A stretch of 6,096 nucleotides of DNA from Bacteroidales bacterium (lineage in GTDB: Bacteria > Bacteroidota > Bacteroidia > Bacteroidales > UBA932): NCBI GenBank assembly GCA_024683255.1, contig JAIKYL010000091.1, positions 1 to 6,096 on the forward strand, in the 5' to 3' direction. This document shows positions 1 through 6,096 of the stretch, piece after piece (position 1 is the first letter of the stretch; each line of letters begins with the position of its first letter). The translations under genes and the position numbers were made by a program. The notes below the pieces were generated by a model. It was not told where the DNA came from. It ran no database searches and saw nothing but the letters and a program-made list of their open reading frames with translations.

Positions 1-1485
1 GCGGGCATAGTCCATAATGCTCACCGTGTGGCCGTTCTTCTCCACCCATTCCTTGTCGCGGAGCTTCTCCACGGGCGTCTTGCTGCTGGAGCCCATATTG
101 TGCCGGAGGCCCAGGGTATGGCCCACCTCGTGCGAGGAAACAAAGCGGATGAGGTCTCCCATGAGTTCGTCGTCGTACTTCATCTTACGGGCGCGCGGGT
201 CGATGGCGCCGGCCTGCACCTGGTACCAGTCGTGCACCAGGGTCATCACATTGTGATACCAGCCGATATGGGATTCCAGGATTTCTCCAGAGCGTGGATC
301 GTGCACGTTGGGGCCATAGGCATTGGCCGTGGGGGAAGCCAGGTAGCGGATGACGGAGAACCGGGCGTCCTCCAGGCTCATACCCAGCTCATCGGCATTC
401 TCCGGCCACTCCTCGGCATGGATGGCGTTCTTCCAGCCGGCCTGCTCAAAGGCCTTCTGCCAGTCGTTCACACCGGCAATCAGGTAGGGGCGCCACTGCT
501 TGGGCGTAGCGGGATCGATGTAATAGACAATGGGCTTAATGGGTTCCACCAGTTCTCCGCGGCGCTGCTTCTCGCGGTCTTCGGGACGGGCTTCCAGGCG
601 CCAGCGGGTAATGAAGCGCACGGTTTCCACACCCTGCTGCTCGTCCGAGAACTGGCTGTAACCGCCGGCAAAGTAACCAACGCGGGAGTCAAACCAGCGG
701 GCCTGCATGGGCTTTTCCGGCAGGAGAACCATGGAGGTGTTGAGCACTATGGTCACAGTTCCGGCTTCCCGTCCGGCGGGGAGGTAAGACTGGCGGGCCG
801 GACCGCCGGGGCCGCCGGGACCACCGGCGGAAGGCTGCGGCTGGTTATATGTAAAGGTCTTGGTAACAGTCACTTCCGTATTAATAGGATAAGTGCGGAT
901 GCTCTCGATGAAGGAGGCGTCGCCCTTTACTCCGCCCAGGTTGTACTGCCGCTTGGACATATTATCCAATGAGAACACCTGTACATCGCCCTCGAACAGG
1001 CTGTTGGCCTTGATGCGGGTGGCCTTCTCACCGCCCTTTTCGGGCTTGAAGGACGCTACGATGGGATTCTCCGAACTCACCTTCACGGCTTTGTAGATGG
1101 CCTGGTCTTCATCGGCCTGGATATTCACGATATCGGCCCGCAGGAGGAGGTTGCCGTTGGAGGCTTTCTCCCAGTAGAGCATGTTCTCGTTCACTTCCTC
1201 GCCGCCGTATTCACTGGCGCCGGGGGTCATGCTCACGTAGCGGGTCACCGTAAGGAAACGCCGGCCGAGCAGGCTGTCCGGAATTTCCAGGTACCAGTCC
1301 TTTTCGTTCTGGGCCACGCCAAAGAGGCCGGGCTTGAACGAAAGCTGCACGGGAGCCTCTTTTTCTTTTTCGGCAGGGGTGTCTTTGGCGTCGGGAGCGG
1401 CGCCGGGACGGGGTCCGCGGGGCTGGGCCAGTGCACCCAGGCACACCAGCGCGGCCGCCAGTAAGGTAAGAATCTTCTTGTCCAT
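1..1485 (-). CDS. Secreted zinc-dependent metalloprotease, DUF5117/DUF4953 type (3' end outside the window)
   Basis: The reading frame is open from the ATG at 1485 to the left edge: 495 codons with no stop, so the C-terminus is missing. Residues 1-20 form a Sec signal peptide (MDKK, then a hydrophobic core ending in ALA) with a likely signal peptidase I cut before Gln21. Cys15 lies within the core and has no lipobox, so a lipoprotein is unlikely. The catalytic zinc motif HEVGHTLGLRH is at residues 452-462: His452, His456 and His462 as ligands, Glu453 as the catalytic base. A Met-turn, SIMDY, follows at 489-493 with Met491. This is the metzincin arrangement. The flanking sequence (DPRSGEI at 396-402, ESHIGWYHN, MGSSSKTPVE) resembles the Bacteroidota family annotated DUF5118-DUF5117-DUF4953. 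The N-terminal ~350 residues would hold the accessory domains. Oddities are a Pro/Gly/Arg-rich stretch just after the signal peptide and a GGPGGPGGP run at 221-229. The product should act in the periplasm or outside the cell on peptides; its substrate is unknown. Family members are usually near 800-900 residues, so over half is present. No Shine-Dalgarno is seen; the leader is AT-rich. Confidence 0.93.
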   Translation of the reverse strand, partial: MDKKILTLLAAALVCLGALAQPRGPRPGAAPDAKDTPAEKEKEAPVQLSFKPGLFGVAQNEKDWYLEIPDSLLGRRFLTVTRYVSMTPGASEYGGEEVNENMLYWEKASNGNLLLRADIVNIQADEDQAIYKAVKVSSENPIVASFKPEKGGEKATRIKANSLFEGDVQVFSLDNMSKRQYNLGGVKGDASFIESIRTYPINTEVTVTKTFTYNQPQPSAGGPGGPGGPARQSYLPAGREAGTVTIVLNTSMVLLPEKPMQARWFDSRVGYFAGGYSQFSDEQQGVETVRFITRWRLEARPEDREKQRRGELVEPIKPIVYYIDPATPKQWRPYLIAGVNDWQKAFEQAGWKNAIHAEEWPENADELGMSLEDARFSVIRYLASPTANAYGPNVHDPRSGEILESHIGWYHNVMTLVHDWYQVQAGAIDPRARKMKYDDELMGDLIRFVSSHEVGHTLGLRHNMGSSSKTPVEKLRDKEWVEKNGHTVSIMDYAR

Positions 1486-1537
1486 AAGCTAATTGTTTAT
1501 GGCAGTGAAGATAAATAAAAGATTTTAAAAAAGCAAG

Positions 1538-2869
1538 TTATTCTTCCTGGCGGGCTCGGTTCACGGTGATGGCGCGGCCGTCGCTGTAGGCCACTATACG
1601 GGCGTTGGGGAAGCCCAGTTTCCGCACCACGTTCAGCTGCTGCAGGGCCAGCCGGTACGTGGGGAAAAGACCGGCATAGTAGGCATAGCGCAGGTTGGAG
1701 TTCAGGCGCTCGTAAACGGGCGTGATCCCGCAAAATTCCTCTTCCCGCGCATGTTGGGCCGATGTGAACATAAAGATTTGATAGATAATCCCGTCCGGGA
1801 GAGGACCGTCATTGGCCATGGCGCCCATATCGGAGACTTCGAAGAAATAGTTGCTGTCCGCTTCTCCCACAGAGAAGGTAAGAGGGCCGCCCAGGGCGTG
1901 CTTCTCAAAGGAGAAGGCTTTCTGCTCTTCTTCCGGAACCTCTCCGTCCCGTCCGGAAGAGGCACCTCTTCTGAGGAAGTTGTTCTCTATGCGCCGGATT
2001 TCCTTGTTCAAGGTGGCTATCCGGTTACGGAGAGGGGCCAGGGTGTGGGAGAGGGTGGTATCCTTTTCCCGCCGCGACAGGGAATCCCGGAGCGATCGGA
2101 CTTCGGCCATCTTTCTCATGTACAGGCGCGTATCGGCATTACCGGCCGATCTTCCCGTGGTGACGTTTTCCGTGGGAGTAAGGTCCAGCAGCTGCTCCAG
2201 CGTCTCCTGGTCGTGGACGGCCGATCTTAATGGAAACGCCTCAAATTCAAGCACATAGACATAGACGCTGTCTTTCCCGCAGGAACGGTTGGAGGCCAAC
2301 AGGGTAAAATTGCCGTCCTCCGTGTCCATCATGAGGAAGTCGTCGGCGGGGGAATTATAGGGAATGCCCAGGTTCTCCGGCTTGCTCCATGTGGCGTTTA
2401 CCTCGTCCCAGGTGCTGGAGAAGATGTCGTAGCCGCCCATGCCGGGAAGGCCGTCGGAGGCAAAATAGAGGATGCGGCCGCCCGGAGACAGCATGGGGAA
2501 GATTTCACTGCCCGTTGAAAGCAGGGCTTCGGCGGGGTGCCTGGGGGCCCTCCACAGGGAATCGGACCGCTCTTCGGAGAGGAAAAGGCTCAGGGAGCCG
2601 GAAAGGTCCGGGGCCGAATAATATACCACGTCCTCCCCCTTCGGCAGGTATACCGGAAAGCCCTTATCGACGTCAAAAATGTTGGGAGAAACATGCCAGG
2701 AACTGTCCGGAAGCGGATAATACAGGTAGAAGTCTTCCAGGGAGAAGCGTTCGCGCGCCACCACGCGGGGATTGGCGCAACGTTCGGCATAGTCTTCCAC
2801 TTCCTGCCCCCATAGGGCCGATGCAGGGATGACCAACAGGAAAAATATGACCCAAAGCCGCCTTTTCAT
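1538..2869 (-). CDS. Exported PD40-repeat protein with C-terminal SPOR domain
   Basis: This is a complete 443-residue protein ending in TAA. Residues 1 to about 20 are a Sec signal peptide (MKRR, hydrophobic core, cut around 18-22). No lipobox cysteine is present. Residues ~70-210 contain about three PD40 (WD40-like propeller) units. The clearest is at 121-152, with SEIFPMLSPGGRILYFASDG followed by GMGGYDIF; weaker units lie near 72-98 and 170-208. This is the repeat style of PorE-like and OmpA-linked envelope proteins of Bacteroidota, but no OmpA domain follows. Residues ~250-300 are charged, heptad-like and probably helical or coiled-coil. Residues ~361-436 match a SPOR fold (IYQIFMF, LRYAYYAGLFPTYRLALQQL, GFPNARIVAY, DGRAITV). 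SPOR domains bind glycan strands of peptidoglycan stripped of stem peptides. I infer a periplasmic, wall-associated scaffold or sensor; no enzyme motif is visible. Three repeats are too few for a closed propeller, so partners or undetected blades are likely. It lies 52 bp upstream of the protease on the same strand and diverges from secDF. Codon use (AGG, CGG, ATA, CTA, GGG near the start) is less biased than in secDF, suggesting modest expression. Confidence 0.9.
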   Translation of the reverse strand: MKRRLWVIFFLLVIPASALWGQEVEDYAERCANPRVVARERFSLEDFYLYYPLPDSSWHVSPNIFDVDKGFPVYLPKGEDVVYYSAPDLSGSLSLFLSEERSDSLWRAPRHPAEALLSTGSEIFPMLSPGGRILYFASDGLPGMGGYDIFSSTWDEVNATWSKPENLGIPYNSPADDFLMMDTEDGNFTLLASNRSCGKDSVYVYVLEFEAFPLRSAVHDQETLEQLLDLTPTENVTTGRSAGNADTRLYMRKMAEVRSLRDSLSRREKDTTLSHTLAPLRNRIATLNKEIRRIENNFLRRGASSGRDGEVPEEEQKAFSFEKHALGGPLTFSVGEADSNYFFEVSDMGAMANDGPLPDGIIYQIFMFTSAQHAREEEFCGITPVYERLNSNLRYAYYAGLFPTYRLALQQLNVVRKLGFPNARIVAYSDGRAITVNRARQEE

Positions 2870-2883
2870 ACCTTAAAAGCCTA

Positions 2884-2891
2884 CAAAATTA
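2884..2891 (-). promoter_or_regulatory. Candidate Bacteroidota -7 box for the PD40-SPOR gene
   Basis: On the minus strand this reads TAATTTTG, a full match to the TAnnTTTG -7 element used by the Bacteroidota primary sigma factor. No clear TTTG -33 element lies at the usual distance; only T-rich sequence is there. If this box is used, transcription would begin roughly 6-10 nt before the ATG at 2869, giving an almost leaderless mRNA. Such a short leader is a reason for caution. Confidence 0.45.
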
Positions 2892-2910
2892 AGAAATAGT
2901 TGTGAGAAAG

Positions 2911-2940
2911 TTCGTAAATCAGAAAAAAATCGTAAATTTG
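2911..2940 (+). promoter_or_regulatory. Candidate Bacteroidota promoter for secDF
   Basis: TAAATTTG at 2933-2940 is a full match to the TAnnTTTG -7 consensus. TTCG at 2911-2914, 18 bp upstream, could be a degenerate -33 element (consensus TTTG). The expected start of transcription is near 2946-2948, giving a leader of about 66 nt before the secDF ATG. An 8-bp direct repeat, TCGTAAAT, occurs at 2912-2919 and 2930-2937, so one copy overlaps each promoter element. Confidence 0.6.
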
Positions 2941-2953
2941 CAACCTATTTTGC

Positions 2954-2975
2954 CGTGGTGTCTTTTGATGCCACG
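2954..2975 (+). promoter_or_regulatory. Stem-loop in the secDF 5' leader
   Basis: CGTGGTGTC (2954-2962) pairs with GATGCCACG (2967-2975) around a TTTT loop. This gives nine base pairs, two of them G-U wobbles (on the RNA). It sits just downstream of the predicted transcription start and about 38 nt before the secDF ATG. No U-tract follows at once, so it is not a standard terminator. It could protect the 5' end or affect translation; the role is inferred. It matches no riboswitch class I recognise. Confidence 0.4.
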
Positions 2976-3013
2976 TGAAACGTTGACAATATATAATTTA
3001 AAACGATAAAAAA

Positions 3014-5953
3014 ATGCAAAGCAAAGGTTGGATCAGATTTGTTGCTATCCTGCTTGCCATTGCAAGCATTTGGCAGCTCTCCTTCACGGTAATTTCCCGT
3101 CTGCAGGAGAGAAAGGCTGCCAAGTATGCAGAAGAGCAGGCGCAGCAGTTTGTAGAAGCTAACAACATTGCCCCGGAAATCCGCGAATTCGTGGCAGACT
3201 CCGTGGCCAACATCAGAAACAGGGCCTATGTAGACTCCATCAGCGCAGAGAAGGTGTTCCTCGGATACACCTACAAGAGCGTGAAGGAGAAGGAAATCAA
3301 CCTGGGTCTGGACCTCAAGGGTGGTATGAACGTTATGCTGCAGGTGCAGCTGGAAGACCTGGTGAAGGCCCTTTCCGGCAACAGCACGGACCCGGATTTC
3401 GTTGCCGCCCTGGCTCAAGCTAAGGCCAATAACGTGAACTCCAGCCAGGACTTCATCGGCCTGTTCGAGGAAGCCTGGAACCAGGTAGCCCCCACCCGCC
3501 GTCTGGCCGAGGTGTTCGGCACCTACGAGCTCCGCGACAAGATCAAGCCCGAATCCACCAACAGGGAAGTTGTGGACGTGATCCGCAACGAGGCCAAGAG
3601 CGCCGTTGACAATTCCTTCAACGTGCTCCGTAACCGTATCGACCGTTTCGGTGTCACCCAGCCCAACATTCAGCAGGTGGGTTCCTCCGGCAAGATCCTC
3701 ATCGAACTGCCGGGTGTGAAGGATCCGGAGCGTGTGCGTAAGCTCCTGCAGGGTACCGCCTCCCTCGAATTCTGGCCCACTTACCAGGGCAGCGAGGTGG
3801 ATCTTTATGCCGCCGACGCCCGCGTGGCCGAAATCCTGGGCAACCTGGGAGACAGCACCGCAGTGGCCAATCCGCTGTTCCAGGTGCTTTCCCCGTCCGG
3901 TTGGGATAACGCCTGCATCGGCTTTGCCGCCGGTGTGGATACCGTTACCGTGAACCGTTACCTGGCCATGGCCCAGGATGTCCTCCCGCAGGGCTTCCGT
4001 CCCATGTGGTCCGTCAAACCCACGGACCTGGTGAAGGGCAGCAACCTCTACGAACTGGTTGCCATCAAGGCCACCTCCCGTGACGGCAAGGCCCCGCTGG
4101 ACGGCGGCTATGTCACGGACGCGCGCGTAGAATTCCAAGGTACCCAGAACGGTGGCAGCGCAGCCCCTTCCGTGAACATGACCATGAATGCCGAGGGTGC
4201 CTCCATCTGGGCCCGCCTCACCAAGGACAACATCGGCAAGCAGGTGGCCATCGTCCTGGACGGCCTGGTGTATTCCTACCCTACCGTTCAGACGGAAATT
4301 ACCGGCGGTTCTTCCGTGATCACCGGTAACTTCGAGATGCAGGAAGCCGAAGACTTGGCCAACGTGCTCAAGTCCGGTAAGCTCCCCGCCCCTGCCACCA
4401 TCATTCAGGAGCAGGTTGTGGGTCCTTCCCTGGGTAGCGCTTCCATCCGTGCCGGTCTCATCTCCTTCCTCATCGCTTTCTGCCTGGTGCTCATCTACAT
4501 GGTATTCTTCTACCAGGGCGCCGGTCTCATTGCCGATGCGGCTCTGCTGTGCAACGTGCTGCTGCTCTTCGGCGTGCTCGTGAGCTTCGGCGCCGTCCTT
4601 ACCCTCCCGGGTATCGCCGGTCTGGTGCTAACCTTGGGTATGGCCGTGGATGCCAACGTGATTATCTATGAGCGTATCAAGGAGGAACTTGCCGCCGGCA
4701 AGGGCTTCTCCAAGGCTGTGGCCGATGGTTACAAGAACGCATACAGCGCCATCATCGATGGTCAGCTCACCACCCTCATCACCGGTATCATCCTCTACAT
4801 CTTCGGTTCCGGTCCTGTGCAGGGCTTTGCCACCACGCTCATCATCGGTATCATCACTTCGGTGCTCACCTCCATCTTCGTAACCCGTATCATCTTCGAC
4901 GACCGCATCGCCAAGGGCAAGACCGTGGCCATGTCCAACAAGCTCACTGCCAATATTCTCAAGAATACGCACGTGGACTTCCTCGGCCTCAAGAAGTGGT
5001 CCTACATCATCTCCGGTGCCCTCATCGTGATCTCCATCGCCAGCATCGCCTTCAAGGGCTTCAGCTACGGTGTAGACTTCACCGGCGGCCGTACCTTCGT
5101 GGTACGTTTCGACCAGAGCGTCACCGCAGAGCAGGTGCGTGCCTCCGTGGAGGATACCTTCCGTCTGGCTGCAGAGCAGGCCGGTCTGGATCAGTACTCC
5201 GTTGAGGTGAAGCAGTTCGGTGGCGACTCCCAGATGAAGATCACCACCCAGTACAAGAACGACAGCGAGAGCACGGAAGTGGACGCCGAGGTTGAAGGTC
5301 TGCTGTTCAACGCCCTCAAGGGCTTCTACGCAGAGGACATCCAGCTGGCCGATTTCACTTCCACGCTGGAGAACCCCAACGGTATCATTTCCTCCGACAA
5401 GGTGGGTCCTACCATCGCCCGTGACATCACCCGCAGCGCCTTCATCGCGGTGTTCCTGGCCCTGATCGCCATCTTCATCTACATCGCCTTCCGCTTCAAG
5501 GGTTGGACCTGGGGTCTCGGCGGCGTGGTGTCCCTGGCTCACACGGCCCTCATCGTGATCGGCTTCTTCTCCCTGTTCAACGGTATCCTGCCGTTCAACC
5601 TGGATGTGGACCAGACGTTCATTGCGGCTATCCTTACCATCATCGGTTACGCCATCAACGATAACGTGGTTATCTTCGACCGTATCCGCGAGCAGAAGGG
5701 CCTGCACCCGAAGGAAGACTTCCGTACCACTGTGAATACGGCTCTCAACGCCACCCTCACCCGTACGTTGAACACTTCCGTGTCCACGCTCCTCCCGATG
5801 CTGGCAATCGCTATCTTCGGCGGTGAAAGCATCCGCGGTCTGGCCGTGGCCCTCTGCCTTGGTGTGATCATCGGTACCTATGCTTCCATCATGATCGGTA
5901 CGCCCATCATGTACGACGCCACCATGCGCGCCTCCAAGAAGAAGGCCGAGTAA
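3014..5953 (+). CDS. secDF: Protein translocase subunit SecDF (fused SecD-SecF)
   Basis: This complete 979-residue inner-membrane protein uses proton flow to pull preproteins through SecYEG on the periplasmic side. The SecD half spans ~1-640. It has TM1 at ~7-28, motif LGLDLKGG at 97-104, a large periplasmic P1 region (~30-470), then five membrane segments at ~475-627. The fourth SecD helix carries GMAVDANVIIYERI with Asp546. The SecF half spans ~650-979. It has a first helix at ~661-680, DFTGG at 688-692, a periplasmic domain to ~800, and five more helices. GYAINDNVVIFDRIRE holds Asp883, and Arg917 follows 34 residues later. From spacing and motif I align Asp546, Asp883 and Arg917 with Asp340, Asp637 and Arg671 of Thermus SecDF, the residues needed for proton transport; all appear intact. 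About 980-1000 residues is usual for Bacteroidota SecDF, so the fusion is native and not an assembly artefact. The start is fixed by an in-frame TAA at 2999-3001 and by the next ATG lying far downstream. The ATG follows an A-rich tract, with no Shine-Dalgarno. Codon choice (CGT, ATC, AAC, GGT) is strongly biased, as in highly expressed genes. It appears monocistronic, with its own promoter and terminator. Confidence 0.98.
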   Translation: MQSKGWIRFVAILLAIASIWQLSFTVISRLQERKAAKYAEEQAQQFVEANNIAPEIREFVADSVANIRNRAYVDSISAEKVFLGYTYKSVKEKEINLGLDLKGGMNVMLQVQLEDLVKALSGNSTDPDFVAALAQAKANNVNSSQDFIGLFEEAWNQVAPTRRLAEVFGTYELRDKIKPESTNREVVDVIRNEAKSAVDNSFNVLRNRIDRFGVTQPNIQQVGSSGKILIELPGVKDPERVRKLLQGTASLEFWPTYQGSEVDLYAADARVAEILGNLGDSTAVANPLFQVLSPSGWDNACIGFAAGVDTVTVNRYLAMAQDVLPQGFRPMWSVKPTDLVKGSNLYELVAIKATSRDGKAPLDGGYVTDARVEFQGTQNGGSAAPSVNMTMNAEGASIWARLTKDNIGKQVAIVLDGLVYSYPTVQTEITGGSSVITGNFEMQEAEDLANVLKSGKLPAPATIIQEQVVGPSLGSASIRAGLISFLIAFCLVLIYMVFFYQGAGLIADAALLCNVLLLFGVLVSFGAVLTLPGIAGLVLTLGMAVDANVIIYERIKEELAAGKGFSKAVADGYKNAYSAIIDGQLTTLITGIILYIFGSGPVQGFATTLIIGIITSVLTSIFVTRIIFDDRIAKGKTVAMSNKLTANILKNTHVDFLGLKKWSYIISGALIVISIASIAFKGFSYGVDFTGGRTFVVRFDQSVTAEQVRASVEDTFRLAAEQAGLDQYSVEVKQFGGDSQMKITTQYKNDSESTEVDAEVEGLLFNALKGFYAEDIQLADFTSTLENPNGIISSDKVGPTIARDITRSAFIAVFLALIAIFIYIAFRFKGWTWGLGGVVSLAHTALIVIGFFSLFNGILPFNLDVDQTFIAAILTIIGYAINDNVVIFDRIREQKGLHPKEDFRTTVNTALNATLTRTLNTSVSTLLPMLAIAIFGGESIRGLAVALCLGVIIGTYASIMIGTPIMYDATMRASKKKAE

Positions 5954-5971
5954 TCGGACATCTGAAAAGAG

Positions 5972-6006
5972 AAAACGGTCTCCTGTTCCCAGGGGACCGT
6001 TTTTTA
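5972..6006. terminator. Bidirectional intrinsic terminator between secDF and the AraC-type gene
   Basis: AAAACGGTCTCC (5972-5983) pairs with GGGGACCGTTTT (5992-6003) around the 8-nt loop TGTTCCCA, giving 12 pairs with one G-U wobble. On the plus strand the stem ends in a T-run (6000-6005), so it ends secDF 19 nt after its stop. On the minus strand the 5972-5975 A-tract becomes a T-run, so it can also end the converging AraC-type gene, whose TAA stop (6006-6004) directly abuts the stem. Confidence 0.9.
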
Positions 6007-6096
6007 TTGCTGCTGCTTGAGCCAGGCGGCGGGGGAGAGGCCTGTGAAAGCGGTGAAGTTGCGATAGAAGGTGGCGTTGCTGGAGAAGCCGGCATC
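6004..6096 (-). CDS. AraC-family transcriptional regulator, C-terminal end only
   Basis: The last 30 codons and the TAA stop are present; the rest lies beyond the right edge. The peptide begins DAGFSSNATFYRNFTAFTGL and ends SPAAWLKQQQ. This is the end of an AraC/XylS DNA-binding domain: the second helix-turn-helix recognition helix (the GFSSNATFYRNF segment) and the conserved FTGLSPAAW tail. The usual family signature is G-(F/Y)-x-(S/N)-x-x-(T/Y)-F-x-R-x-F, which fits. The ligand or sensor domain is not in view, so it could be a classic AraC regulator or the output end of a hybrid two-component sensor; targets cannot be inferred. It converges on secDF and shares the terminator with it, so there is no sign it controls secDF. 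Confidence 0.88.
   Translation of the reverse strand, partial: DAGFSSNATFYRNFTAFTGLSPAAWLKQQQ

Noticed and set aside
28..972. 314-codon open frame on the plus strand
   Set aside because: It is antisense to the zinc protease, whose minus-strand frame holds the HExxHxxGxxH and Met-turn motifs. The plus-strand product shows no recognisable domain.
2945..4138. 397-codon open frame on the minus strand opposite the first part of secDF
   Set aside because: It lies antisense to SecDF and its composition (rich in His, Gly, Val, Glu) is the usual mirror of biased GC-rich codons. No domain or signal is recognisable, and its 3' part covers the secDF promoter region.
4628..5707. 359-codon open frame on the minus strand opposite the SecD/SecF junction
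   Set aside because: It is a shadow of secDF. The Asp/Glu/Gly/His-rich product has no family resemblance and arises from strong third-position bias on the other strand.
3014..5953. SecD-SecF fusion as an unusual event or assembly error
   Set aside because: Fused SecDF is normal in Bacteroidota and some other bacteria, and the junction is continuous with all expected helices present.
5907..6095. 62-codon minus-strand frame at the right edge
   Set aside because: It crosses the terminator and the secDF 3' end and is Pro/Ser-rich. The true gene there is in another frame and ends in a clear AraC helix-turn-helix tail.
1..6096. A novel defence, mobile or CRISPR-type system
   Set aside because: No transposase, integrase, nuclease, repeat array or terminal inverted repeats are visible. 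The content is secretion and envelope genes typical of Bacteroidota.

Overview
The window looks like chromosomal DNA from a Bacteroidota member, most likely of the order Bacteroidales. Three lines of evidence support this. SecD and SecF are fused in one polypeptide. The left-hand genes encode a DUF5117/DUF4953-type secreted zinc protease and a PD40-plus-SPOR envelope protein, both typical of that phylum. The intergenic region carries TAnnTTTG promoter boxes with A-rich, nearly Shine-Dalgarno-free leaders. The coding DNA is fairly GC-rich and the gaps are AT-rich. I cannot name the genus from sequence alone.

Layout, left to right. Positions 1-1485 (minus) hold the first 495 codons of a secreted metzincin-like zinc protease that runs off the left edge. 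Positions 1538-2869 (minus) hold a complete 443-residue exported protein with PD40 beta-propeller-like repeats, a charged helical linker and a C-terminal SPOR domain. It lies 52 bp upstream of the protease on the same strand, with no visible terminator between them, so the two may be co-transcribed. Positions 2870-3013 are a divergent AT-rich control region with one TAnnTTTG box facing each way, an 8-bp direct repeat, a leader hairpin and a 13-codon upstream ORF before secDF. Positions 3014-5953 (plus) hold a complete 979-residue SecDF. Positions 5972-6006 are a strong, probably bidirectional terminator. Positions 6004-6096 (minus) hold the last 30 codons of an AraC-family regulator entering from the right.

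Functionally this is an envelope and secretion neighbourhood. SecDF uses the proton gradient to help complete Sec-dependent export, and both left-hand products carry Sec signal peptides, so they are plausible clients of SecDF. That link is only one of shared pathway and is not evidence of a dedicated system. I found no RNA gene, mobile element, CRISPR array or defence system. The parts least explained by standard annotation are the PD40-SPOR protein and the structured secDF leader.
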